A DNA stretch of 64,000 bases from an uncultured Clostridia bacterium. Its GTDB lineage: Bacteria; Bacillota; Clostridia; Oscillospirales; Acutalibacteraceae. Location: assembly GCA_947584595.1 (NCBI GenBank), contig CANPWP010000003.1, positions 93,336 to 157,335 of the forward strand, written 5' to 3'. How positions within the stretch are numbered: position 1 is the stretch's first letter; each line of letters starts with the position of its first letter. A model generated the notes under the pieces. The model was not told the DNA's origin. It did no database searches and saw only the letters and a list, made by a program, of their open reading frames with translations. A program made the position numbers and the translations under genes. This document shows positions 27,348 to 35,077 of this stretch, piece after piece.

Positions 27348-28364
27348 TTAAATAAAGAAGTATGGGATATAGTTAATTAACATATAGCAAATAAATACGA
27401 CAACGGCAATTTTAAAATTAATACCTCCTTTTTCTTTAATTTTTATATTTATTTCCTGTTCATTTCCGTTAGTTTCATCTTTAATTTTCTTAATTTTTTT
27501 TATACAATCCTTGAAATATGCTTTGTTTGTAATACAGCCTGCAATAATCATAAACGGAAATCTTAATGAAGACAGTATTAACGGCAAATAAAAAATAGTT
27601 TGCTTGTCAATTGGGAGCAGAGATATATTGTCAACAATTTGCCTTGAGGCTTCTAAAATGCTGTTTGTTTCAATGCTTTTTGAGGCATTTTCAAGAATTT
27701 CATACCAGCCGAATACAGGCAATGTCTGAATTAAAAGAGCGGCTAAAATAAGACCTCCAACAATAATTGTAAAGATTGCGCCCAATTTATACATTTTGCG
27801 GTAAAGCATATAACCGCCTGTGAATAAAAATGCAGAAATATTAAAACGAGATTTGTTGTTATCTCTGATATTTGCAAATATTCTTAAAAAATACGGCGTG
27901 TTAGTCTGAATATATTTTGCCGTTTCACCTGCAGTAACACCGTCATCAATTTCCTCATTTGGATTCATACCTGCCATAGGGTCAAAGTTAAGAGGCATAC
28001 CAAAAGGAGGCATTCCGCCCTGATTTTGATTAGAAGCGCTTGTCTGCTGAAAGTTAAGAGGAGCACCACATTTGTTGCAGTAAAATGCAGAACCGGGATT
28101 AAATGTTCCGCATTTCTGACATTTAACTGAGGACTGAGCATTACTGTCTGAAAAGCTCTGGGCAGATTGATTCTCAGCCTGTTTTTTCTTTATATATTCA
28201 TCATAGTCGAAGTTTTCCTTGTGTTTGCTTTCAAAATAGCAATGACCTGTCTCTTCATAACACTCTCTGTGATGAGGAGCACCGCAAACAGGACAAACAA
28301 CAATATCGTCATCACTTTCAAGAGGTGTATTGCATGCAGGGCATTTTAAATCGTTGAATTCCAT
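27348..28364 (-). CDS. RING-like/zinc-ribbon DUF2628 membrane protein
   Basis: Protein of about 338 residues. Residues 1-45 hold a Cys/His-rich RING-type finger (CPACNTPL, CPVCGAPHHRECY, GHCY); about residue 80 has a zinc ribbon, CQKCGTFNPGSAFYCNKCGAPL. A Met/Pro/Gly-rich spacer follows, and then a DUF2628-like membrane part with three or four hydrophobic segments from about residue 175. AAGGAG six bases before the ATG at 28364 sets the start. It is preceded by nothing co-directional, so it has its own promoter or shares with galU (55-base gap). Function unknown. Confidence 0.7.
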   Translation of the reverse strand: MEFNDLKCPACNTPLESDDDIVVCPVCGAPHHRECYEETGHCYFESKHKENFDYDEYIKKKQAENQSAQSFSDSNAQSSVKCQKCGTFNPGSAFYCNKCGAPLNFQQTSASNQNQGGMPPFGMPLNFDPMAGMNPNEEIDDGVTAGETAKYIQTNTPYFLRIFANIRDNNKSRFNISAFLFTGGYMLYRKMYKLGAIFTIIVGGLILAALLIQTLPVFGWYEILENASKSIETNSILEASRQIVDNISLLPIDKQTIFYLPLILSSLRFPFMIIAGCITNKAYFKDCIKKIKKIKDETNGNEQEINIKIKEKGGINFKIAVVVFICYMLINYIPYFFI

Positions 28365-28555
28365 ATAATACTCCTTATAATAAATAATTTTTACTATTAT
28401 AACAAAATATTGTAAAAAAAGCAATCAGATATTAAAATCACATATTTAATATATGCTTAAAAGTAACATTTTACACTTTTATAATTGTTTATAAGAATTA
28501 TTGTATGTAAAAGAGAATAAAATACTGAAAATAAAGTGTATAACCCAAAAAACAG

Positions 28556-28584
28556 TTTACATTTTTTTACCCATTTGTTATAAT
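28556..28584 (+). promoter_or_regulatory. Promoter of prfB
   Basis: TTTACA at 28556-28561, a 17-base spacer and TATAAT at 28579-28584, 47 bases before the start codon. Confidence 0.65.
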
Positions 28585-28630
28585 AAAATTTAGATTTTTA
28601 AATTAACAATAATAAACAGGAGAGAAATGT

Positions 28631-29752
28631 ATGGTTCAATTTGAGGAATTACTTTTAAGACTTCAAGGGACAAAGCCTGATATTGACGACCTTGCCGACG
28701 CTTTGGGTCTTAAGGCAATAATGTCAGAAATAGAACAGCTTGAATTAAAAGCTACAGAACCCGGCTTTTGGGACGATGTTGAGAATTCCCAGAAAATCCT
28801 GCAAAAGACAGGTTCACTTAAAGAAAAGGTTGAGTCATATAATAAGTTAGTTGAATCTTATGAAGACGCACAGGCTTTGATTGAACTTGCAAATGAAGAA
28901 GAAGACTTAACGCTTTTGGAAGAAGCAGAAACTGAAGTGGCAAAAGTTGAAACAGAGCTTGCAAAGCAAAGACTTCAGACTCTGCTAACAGGCGAATACG
29001 ATAAAAACAACGCAATTCTTACATTCCACGCAGGTTCGGGCGGAACAGAAGCTCAGGACTGGGCGGAAATGCTTTACAGAATGTATACAAGATGGGCAAC
29101 GGCACATAACTTTAAGGTAAAAGAGATTGATTATCTTGACGGCGACGAAGCTGGGCTTAAATCAGCAGTCTTGTTAGTTGAGGGCGAAAACGCATACGGT
29201 TATTTAAAAAGCGAAGCAGGCGTACACCGGCTTGTACGAGTATCTCCTTTTGACAGTGCAGGCAGACGTCACACCAGCTTTTCCTCACTTGAAGTAATGC
29301 CTGAAATTGACGATAATATAAAAATTGATATTAATCCTGATGATATAAAAATGGATGTTTACCGTGCAAGCGGCGCAGGCGGACAAAAGGTAAATAAAAC
29401 CTCATCTGCTGTAAGACTTACTCATATTCCCACAGGAATCGTAGTAGCAAGTCAGGTAGAAAGAAGCCAGTACCAGAACCGTGATGTAGCAATGAAGATG
29501 CTTATGTCAAAGCTTATGGAAATCAAAGAGCGTGAGCATTTAGAAAAAATAGAAGATATAAAAGGTGTACAAAAGGAAATTACATGGGGAAGTCAGATAA
29601 GAAGCTATGTATTTATGCCTTATACTCTTGTAAAGGACCATAGAACGAACTATGAAACAGGAAATATCAATGCAGTAATGGACGGAGAACTTGACGGCTT
29701 TATAAACGCATATTTAAAGGCGGCAAGTCAGGGTGCTATAGAAAGCAATTAA
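28631..29752 (+). CDS. prfB: Peptide chain release factor 2
   Basis: Releases nascent chains at UGA and UAA. The codon-recognition SPF tripeptide lies in VRVSPFDSAGRRHTSF and the peptidyl-tRNA hydrolysis motif is GAGGQKVNK. The protein is one continuous frame of 373 residues: the usual in-frame UGA and +1 programmed frameshift near codon 25 are absent, and the sequence there reads straight through DALGLKAIM. AGGAGA precedes the ATG; an out-of-frame ATG at 28627 is ignored. It leads a group with apgM. Confidence 0.93.
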   Translation: MVQFEELLLRLQGTKPDIDDLADALGLKAIMSEIEQLELKATEPGFWDDVENSQKILQKTGSLKEKVESYNKLVESYEDAQALIELANEEEDLTLLEEAETEVAKVETELAKQRLQTLLTGEYDKNNAILTFHAGSGGTEAQDWAEMLYRMYTRWATAHNFKVKEIDYLDGDEAGLKSAVLLVEGENAYGYLKSEAGVHRLVRVSPFDSAGRRHTSFSSLEVMPEIDDNIKIDINPDDIKMDVYRASGAGGQKVNKTSSAVRLTHIPTGIVVASQVERSQYQNRDVAMKMLMSKLMEIKEREHLEKIEDIKGVQKEITWGSQIRSYVFMPYTLVKDHRTNYETGNINAVMDGELDGFINAYLKAASQGAIESN

Positions 29753-29792
29753 TGTGAGTAATAAATATATAATGATAAGGATTTGATTTAGA

Positions 29793-31004
29793 ATGAAATA
29801 TTTTGTTATGTTATGTGACGGTATGGCTGATGAGCCGTCAGAAAAATTAGACGGCAAAACTCCGATGATGCTTGCCGATAAACCCAATATGGATAAGCTT
29901 GCCTCCAAAGCGGAGGTAGGTATTGTAAAAACAGTTGCAGAGGGCTTAAAGCCCGGCAGTGATGTTGCAAATCTTTCTGTATTAGGGTATGAGCCTGCTA
30001 AATATTACAGCGGCCGCTCGCCGCTGGAAGCCGCAAGTATAGGAATTGATTTAAAGGATACGGATGTTACATTAAGATGTAATCTTGTAACCTTGTCTGA
30101 TGAAGAAAATTATGAAGATAAAAAAATGGTTGACTATTGCGGCGGCGATATTTCAACAGAAGAAGCAAGAGAGCTTATCAACTATGTTCAGGAGAAATTA
30201 GGCAGTAAAATATTTCATTTTTATCCCGGCGTATCATACCGTCATTGTCTTGTCTGGGATAACGGAAATCCTCATCCGGGTACATTAACTCCTCCCCACG
30301 ATATTCCGGGCAGAATTATAAAGGATTATATTCCAAAGGGTAATTATACTTCAGAACTGTATGATTTAATGAAAAAAAGCTATGACTTGCTGAAAGACCA
30401 CCCTGTAAACAAAAAGAGAATTGCTGAGGGAAAACGTCCTGCAAATTCCTGCTGGTTCTGGGGAGAGGGAACAAAGCCTCTTCTTGACAGTTTTGAGGGC
30501 AAATTCGGCAAAAAGGGCAGTATGATTTCGGCAGTTGACCTGTTAAAAGGCATAGCAATTTGTGCAGAAATGAAAAGCGTAGATGTAGAAAACGCAACAG
30601 GCTATATAGATACAAACTTTGAGGGCAAATGCAAAGCGGCAATTGAAGAGTTTAAATCAGGGCAGGACTTTGTATATGTTCATGTGGAGGCTCCCGACGA
30701 ATGCGGACACAGAGGAGAAGCAGAGAATAAAATCAAAGCTATTGAGCTAATTGATAAACACATTTTAGGACCTGTAGTTGAATTTTTAAAATCATACGAT
30801 GATTTTGCAGTTCTTGTTTGCCCTGACCACCCGACGCCTTTAAATATTCAGACACATACCTCAACCCCTGTACCGTATTTAATATACAATAGTAAGGAAG
30901 AAATCAACAGCAATGTAGAAAACTTTAATGAAGATACCGCAAAAACAACAGGCAACTACATTGAAAAAGGCTTTACAATGATGAGTTATTTTCTTTCAAA
31001 ATAA
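29793..31004 (+). CDS. apgM: Cofactor-independent phosphoglycerate mutase, archaeal type
   Basis: Interconverts 3- and 2-phosphoglycerate. It belongs to the alkaline-phosphatase superfamily: metal-binding CDGMAD is at the N terminus, the serine nucleophile region is GSDVANLSVLGY, and later ligands include APDECGHRGE and CPDHPTP. The 403-residue length fits the archaeal-type (ApgM) branch rather than the 510-residue GpmI. A homoserine-kinase-like relative exists in this family, but the motif order favours the mutase. It is 40 bases after prfB on the same strand. Confidence 0.88.
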   Translation: MKYFVMLCDGMADEPSEKLDGKTPMMLADKPNMDKLASKAEVGIVKTVAEGLKPGSDVANLSVLGYEPAKYYSGRSPLEAASIGIDLKDTDVTLRCNLVTLSDEENYEDKKMVDYCGGDISTEEARELINYVQEKLGSKIFHFYPGVSYRHCLVWDNGNPHPGTLTPPHDIPGRIIKDYIPKGNYTSELYDLMKKSYDLLKDHPVNKKRIAEGKRPANSCWFWGEGTKPLLDSFEGKFGKKGSMISAVDLLKGIAICAEMKSVDVENATGYIDTNFEGKCKAAIEEFKSGQDFVYVHVEAPDECGHRGEAENKIKAIELIDKHILGPVVEFLKSYDDFAVLVCPDHPTPLNIQTHTSTPVPYLIYNSKEEINSNVENFNEDTAKTTGNYIEKGFTMMSYFLSK

Positions 31005-31020
31005 AATATATAAAAAGTAC

Positions 31021-31065
31021 AACAGTCGTTTTAAGTGTTATTAACATAAAACGGCTGTTTTATAT
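31021..31065 (+). terminator. Terminator after apgM
   Basis: ACAGTCGTTTTA pairs with TAAAACGGCTGT (one G-U pair) and is followed by a T-rich stretch. Confidence 0.75.
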
Positions 31066-31237
31066 TAATAATTTGTATCGTAAAATTTACAGGATTTTAT
31101 TAATTGTTTTATCGATTTTCTTATCAGAGGGTAAACTCTTTGCTTTTATTTTTGTCAAAAACATATTCCGGCAAAATATTTATACTTGTTTTAATATAAT
31201 ATGGTATAAGGTATAACATATTTTTAGGAGGATATTT

Positions 31238-31390
31238 GTGAACGAGTTTATTTTTATTGTAATAATAGCATTTTTTCTAACAATAGCAGGAATACTGATT
31301 TACTTTATTTCCAAAAAATTGGTAATTTTTTTATACATAAAAATAAAAGAAGTTTTGCAAAAACATATAGTAATAGGAAGAACGAAATAA
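31238..31390 (+). CDS. Small membrane peptide, 50 residues
   Basis: Short frame with a GTG start and a near-perfect ribosome-binding site TAGGAGGA seven bases upstream. The product starts MNEFIFIVIIAFFLTIAGI, forms one transmembrane helix of about 20 residues, and ends in a basic segment with VLQKHIVIGRTK. It stands alone between two terminators, preceded by TATAAT-like sequence near 31195. I do not recognise a family. The strong translation signal and isolated placement are the arguments for it being real. Confidence 0.5.
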   Translation: MNEFIFIVIIAFFLTIAGILIYFISKKLVIFLYIKIKEVLQKHIVIGRTK

Positions 31391-31420
31391 AAGCGGCATT
31401 GAAGACCAATGCCGCTTTGC
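31389..31420. terminator. Bidirectional terminator between the small peptide and the TSCPD gene
   Basis: AAAGCGGCATT pairs perfectly with AATGCCGCTTT around a 8-base loop. The T tail is better on the minus strand. Confidence 0.7.
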
Positions 31421-31438
31421 TAATTAAATGAAAAATTA

Positions 31439-31690
31439 TTATTCCAATTCCAATGCTTCTTTTAATGCATTTGCAAGCTGATCGGGACAGGATGTACCTC
31501 TTCCTCCGCAATCAATGCCTTCAAGTTTTTCGATTGCGTCCTCTGCATCCATTCCCACTACAAGTTTGCAAATACCCTGAGTGTTTCCGTTACAGCCTCC
31601 TGTAAAGCCGGCGCTTTTAATAATACCGTCCTCAATTTCAACCTGAATTTTTCTTGAACATACTCCGTGCGGGATATATGTATATGTCAA
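31439..31690 (-). CDS. TSCPD domain-containing protein (TIGR03905 type)
   Basis: Small conserved protein of about 83 residues with the Cys pattern HGVCS, GGCNGN, GIC and the diagnostic GTSCPDQLANAL. The domain also occurs at the C terminus of some ribonucleotide reductases, where it is thought to bind metal; its role as a free protein is unknown. The start is taken as TTG at 31690 because AGAGGTGA lies directly before it; the in-frame GTG at 31699 is part of that site. Confidence 0.82.
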   Translation of the reverse strand: MTYTYIPHGVCSRKIQVEIEDGIIKSAGFTGGCNGNTQGICKLVVGMDAEDAIEKLEGIDCGGRGTSCPDQLANALKEALELE

Positions 31691-31848
31691 AGCAATCACC
31701 TCTTTTTGTTTAATTCAATAGTATTTTAACACATAATTTAAATAAAATAAAGTCCTAAAAAAATTTTAATTATTCTTTTATGTTATGTTGTTTTTTGTGA
31801 GTTTGTGTTATATTATATTATATAATAAATTAAGGCGGTATGAGTTTG

Positions 31849-32916
31849 ATGTCGTTTAAAATTAATTTGGGCAATTGGAGTTCAATATTTCCCGTTCCCA
31901 CAAAAGTTGCGGAGGAAAAACTTAAAATCAGCAGTGCTTCTCAGCTTAGAGTGCTGTTGTATGTGCTTGCTCACAATAATATAAATTTAACAAACAAACA
32001 AATCGGACAGGCTCTTTCAATGCATGAAGAAGATGTAAAGGACGATCTTACCTATTGGGTTAACGAGGGAATATTATCATTTGATAATAATGAATATTCA
32101 CCTTCCGATAAAAAAATTGAAAAAAGCAAATCAGAAACTTTGGCTTTGCAAAATGAAAACAACTCTGAAAATATAAACAGCGTAAACATTACGAATAATA
32201 AAAATAATGAAATTTCCCAAAAACCTGCAAAAACTGTAATGCCCCGTGCTCAAAAGCCAAGCCATGCATTAATTGCACAGCTTGTTTCAAGAGATAAAAC
32301 ACTTGTAGATTTGCTTAATGAAATTCAAATGTCATTGGGGAAAACATTGTCAAATACAGATACGGCAACTATAGTTTATTTATATGATACTTGCGGAATG
32401 TCTGCACCTGTAATAATGATGCTTGTTCAGTATTGTATTACAATAAATAAGCCTAATTTACGCACAATTGAAAGAATAGGAGTTCAGTGGGCAGACGAGG
32501 GAGTAGAAACGGTACTTGACGCAGAAAATAAAATTACCGAAGCACGTCAGTCAAGCCTTGATTTTTCAAGGGTTTCATCTGTATTTGGTATTCATAATGC
32601 AGGAACACCGTCTGCAAAACAGCTTTCCTATGCTAACAAATGGATTTCACAGTGGAAATTTTCCGATGAAATGCTAAGAGAAGCCTACGAAAGATGTCTT
32701 GACGCAAAAGGTGAGATGAAATTTTCATACATAGACGGAATTTTAAAACGCTGGTATAATGAAGGCATAAAAAACATTTCAGAAATTGAAAATAATCCTA
32801 AGCAATCAAAAACCATATCTCAAAACAAATCACAGCCAAAGGCATCAAGACTTGAGCAAAAGCCGTCCTATAATATAGATGAGCTTGAAAATATGAACTT
32901 TTTTGATGAGAACTAA
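31849..32916 (+). CDS. DnaD domain replication initiation protein
   Basis: Helicase-loading cofactor of Firmicutes replication initiation and restart. The N-terminal winged-helix domain (about residues 1-85, with LLYVLAHNNINLTNKQIGQAL) is followed by a low-complexity polar linker and two copies of a DnaD-like helical domain (about 140-220 and 230-310), the second with ending KYSYIDGIL-like FSYIDGILKRWYNEGI. The ATG at 31849 is preferred to 31840 on spacing from AAGGCGG. The gene directly precedes the helicase loader, the usual pairing. Confidence 0.85.
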   Translation: MSFKINLGNWSSIFPVPTKVAEEKLKISSASQLRVLLYVLAHNNINLTNKQIGQALSMHEEDVKDDLTYWVNEGILSFDNNEYSPSDKKIEKSKSETLALQNENNSENINSVNITNNKNNEISQKPAKTVMPRAQKPSHALIAQLVSRDKTLVDLLNEIQMSLGKTLSNTDTATIVYLYDTCGMSAPVIMMLVQYCITINKPNLRTIERIGVQWADEGVETVLDAENKITEARQSSLDFSRVSSVFGIHNAGTPSAKQLSYANKWISQWKFSDEMLREAYERCLDAKGEMKFSYIDGILKRWYNEGIKNISEIENNPKQSKTISQNKSQPKASRLEQKPSYNIDELENMNFFDEN

Positions 32917-32934
32917 AATATTCAGAGGTGCAAT

Positions 32935-33939
32935 ATGGGGTACAGTAAACAAATATACACTCAGGCAATGGATTTAATAAACAGCAGAAGATTAAATGCC
33001 GAGAAGGACGCCGAAGCAAAGCAGGCTGAAATTTATAAAGCCGACCCTGAAATTGAAAGAATCAATAAAGAGATCTCGGCTTCGGGAATTGCGGCAGCAA
33101 GGGCAGTCTTTTACGGAAAAGATGTAAATGAAGAAATGGGAAAGCTGAAAATGAAAAATCTTGCATTGCAGGATGAGCTTAAAGGCAGACTTATTTCAAA
33201 AGGATATTCCGTAAATGCATTAGAGCCTAATTATACCTGTAAAAAATGCAGTGATACGGGATATTATGAAAAGGATAATAAAACAGTTGTATGCTATTGC
33301 CTTAAAAACGCTTTGATTAAATGTACCTGTGATGAACTTAACGCAAGCTCACCTCTTTCTCTTTGTACATTTGACAGCTTTTCTTTGTCAAATTATGATA
33401 TGGACGTCAGCGAAAATTCTTCTTCTCCATATGAAATTATGAGTAAAATTCTTAATTTTTGTATTCAGTATGCTAAAAACTTTAGCAAAAATTCAAAAAG
33501 CCTTTTGTTAAGAGGAGCAACCGGACTTGGAAAAACGCATTTAAGCCTTGCAATTGCAAATGAAGTAATAAATAAAGGTTATAGCGTAATTTATGTTTCA
33601 GCACCGACCGTTCTATCAAAGCTTGAAAAACAGCATTTTTCAAACGATTATAACAGCGAAGAAGAAACATTAAATGCACTTTTGGAATGTGATTTATTAA
33701 TTATTGACGATTTAGGAACAGAATTTGTTAATAATTTTTCTGTTACAGAAATATATAATATATTTAATTCAAGACTATTGCAGGGAAAACCGGTTATAAT
33801 AAATACTAATCTTACATTAAAGGAAATAGAAAGCAATTATTCACAAAGATTTCTTTCAAGACTTGTAGGCTGTGCAATAAGACTTGATTTTCTTGGAAGA
33901 GATGTCAGAACAATTGACAGAAAAAAGAAAAACTTTTAA
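32935..33939 (+). CDS. dnaI: Replicative helicase loader, DnaI/DnaC-like ATPase
   Basis: AAA+ ATPase that loads the replicative helicase. Residues 95-125 hold a zinc motif (CKKCSDTGY, CYCLKNALIKCTC), typical of DnaI. Walker A is GATGLGKTH and Walker B is LLIIDDLGTEF; sensor and Arg-finger region QRFLSRLVG follow. AGAGGTG precedes the ATG. It is 18 bases after the dnaD-type gene and probably co-transcribed. Length 334 residues, normal for the family. Confidence 0.87.
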   Translation: MGYSKQIYTQAMDLINSRRLNAEKDAEAKQAEIYKADPEIERINKEISASGIAAARAVFYGKDVNEEMGKLKMKNLALQDELKGRLISKGYSVNALEPNYTCKKCSDTGYYEKDNKTVVCYCLKNALIKCTCDELNASSPLSLCTFDSFSLSNYDMDVSENSSSPYEIMSKILNFCIQYAKNFSKNSKSLLLRGATGLGKTHLSLAIANEVINKGYSVIYVSAPTVLSKLEKQHFSNDYNSEEETLNALLECDLLIIDDLGTEFVNNFSVTEIYNIFNSRLLQGKPVIINTNLTLKEIESNYSQRFLSRLVGCAIRLDFLGRDVRTIDRKKKNF

Positions 33940-33957
33940 AAAAATTGCTTTTTGCTA

Positions 33958-33985
33958 TTGACTTTTTTGGAAAATATTATATAAT
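33958..33985 (+). promoter_or_regulatory. Promoter of tRNA-Gln
   Basis: TTGACT at 33958-33963, 16-base spacer, TATAAT at 33980-33985. Confidence 0.7.
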
Positions 33986-34014
33986 AATTAACGTTGCACG
34001 CAATGTGCGAACAA

Positions 34015-34088
34015 TGAGGAATAGTGTAACGGTAGCACGACAGACTCTGACTCTGTTTGTTGGGGTTCGAATCCCTATTCCTCAGCCA
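34015..34088 (+). tRNA. tRNA-Gln (anticodon CTG)
   Basis: Acceptor TGAGGAA (34015-34021) pairs with TTCCTCA (34078-34084); the GCCA end is encoded. Anticodon loop CTCTGAC carries CTG. T loop GGTTCGAATCC is standard. Confidence 0.95.
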
Positions 34089-34090
34089 CT

Positions 34091-34117
34091 GGCCCCGAAA
34101 CATCGGGGCTGTTTTTA
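34091..34117 (+). terminator. Terminator-like hairpin between two tRNA genes
   Basis: GCCCCG pairs with CGGGGC around AAACAT and is followed by TTTTT, four bases before tRNA-Pro. Confidence 0.75.
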
Positions 34118-34120
34118 AAT

Positions 34121-34197
34121 CGAGGTGTAGCGCAGTTTGGTAGCGCACATCGTTCGGGACGATGGGGCCGCAAGTTCGAATCTTGTCACCTCGACCA
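34121..34197 (+). tRNA. tRNA-Pro (anticodon CGG)
   Basis: Acceptor CGAGGTG (34121-34127) pairs with CACCTCG (34187-34193), with ACCA encoded. The anticodon loop TTCGGGA carries CGG, reading CCG. No separate promoter is visible in the 32 bases after tRNA-Gln. Confidence 0.95.
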
Positions 34198-34267
34198 TTT
34201 GAATATTTTATTACCTTTGTAATTAATTTATAGATTAAAATTTAATAATGTTTTTGGGAGGTTAGTT

Positions 34268-34732
34268 ATGAAAAAATTATTAAGCCTCTTATGCATTTCA
34301 ATCATTTGCATTGTTGCATTTACAGGCTGTTCCGGTCAGGCAGATGTTGACCTTAAAAGCATACTTGATGAAATGAATTCCGAATATGATACAACAGGAC
34401 TTGAAAAAATAACAGACGTAAACGAGCTTAACACATATTATCAGATAGATCCCAATGATGTAAAACAATTTGCGGCAGAAATCAGCAGCAGTGCGGATTC
34501 ACCTGTAGAAATTGTTTTAATTGAAGCTAATGACGAAACAGCTGCTCAAAATGTTACAACACAGCTTACGAACCGCTATAATTCGATTTACAGTCAGTAT
34601 GCATCATACAGTGCAGACCAGCTTGATGCGGTTAAGGCGTGTAAGGTTACAACAGACGCAAATTTTGTTTCAATGATTGTTTCAAAAGATGCTGCCGGTA
34701 TGCTTGATATTTTTTATAAATATGTTAAATAA
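34268..34732 (+). CDS. DUF4358-like lipoprotein
   Basis: Exported lipoprotein of 154 residues. The signal peptide ends in a lipobox, FTGC with Cys at about residue 21. The mature part is a small alpha/beta domain with VKQFAAEI, VEIVLIEANDETAAQNVTTQL and a repeated Tyr/Ser-rich helix, which I match to DUF4358. GGGAGG precedes the ATG. It is monocistronic, between tRNA-Pro and a terminator. Function unknown. Confidence 0.72.
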   Translation: MKKLLSLLCISIICIVAFTGCSGQADVDLKSILDEMNSEYDTTGLEKITDVNELNTYYQIDPNDVKQFAAEISSSADSPVEIVLIEANDETAAQNVTTQLTNRYNSIYSQYASYSADQLDAVKACKVTTDANFVSMIVSKDAAGMLDIFYKYVK

Positions 34733-34744
34733 TAAAGTTGATTC

Positions 34745-34772
34745 AGCCGTTGCTCAGTAGCAGCGGCTTTTG
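34745..34772 (+). terminator. Terminator after the DUF4358 gene
   Basis: AGCCGTTGCT pairs with AGCAGCGGCT (one G-U) around a four-base loop, then TTTTGCTTT. Confidence 0.8.
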
Positions 34773-34816
34773 CTTTATAGGAAACTCCTCGGATAGGTGA
34801 AGCCCACCGGCTGCTT
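34773..34816 (+). repeat. Short copy of the CTTTATAGGAAACT repeat family
   Basis: Begins CTTTATAGGAAACT and ends CCACCGGCTGCTT, the same ends as the minus-strand element at 26274-26364, with GGATAGG in common inside. It abuts the preceding terminator. Confidence 0.6.
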
Positions 34817-34855
34817 GTTTGTTATTTGTGACGATTAACAATATCAATATTGTAA

Positions 34856-34884
34856 TTGTAAGATATGTAATTATATGATATAAT
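34856..34884 (+). promoter_or_regulatory. Promoter upstream of the MITE and pcrA
   Basis: TTGTAA at 34856-34861, a 17-base spacer and TATAAT at 34879-34884. A transcript from here would run through the MITE-like element into pcrA. Confidence 0.6.
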
Positions 34885-34888
34885 TCAT

Positions 34889-35044
34889 ACTAAACTCCAA
34901 TTAAAAAATGGATATCTTTCAGTCATATTCTATGCCATACTTTACGCTCTGTCCTCAAAAGGCGTCAGCCATTCTGCGGTATAGCACTCGTCTTACTCAA
35001 AATTTACTCTTAAATCTTATCTCGTTTTTAATTGCAGTTTAGTA
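34889..35044 (-). mobile_element. MITE-like element, copy 1 (156 bp)
   Basis: Ends are an imperfect inverted repeat: ACTAAACTCCAATTAAAAA at the left and its complement, with one mismatch, at the right (35026-35044). Flanking AT/AT extends the symmetry by two bases. Read on the minus strand the interior aligns along its whole length with the element at 42233-42386, for example ATTTAAGAG, AATTTTG and GACGAGTG in the same order. It has no coding frame, so it would need a transposase in trans. Confidence 0.75.
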
Positions 35045-35077
35045 TTATAATCTAATTTAATGAAAAGAGAAAGTATA

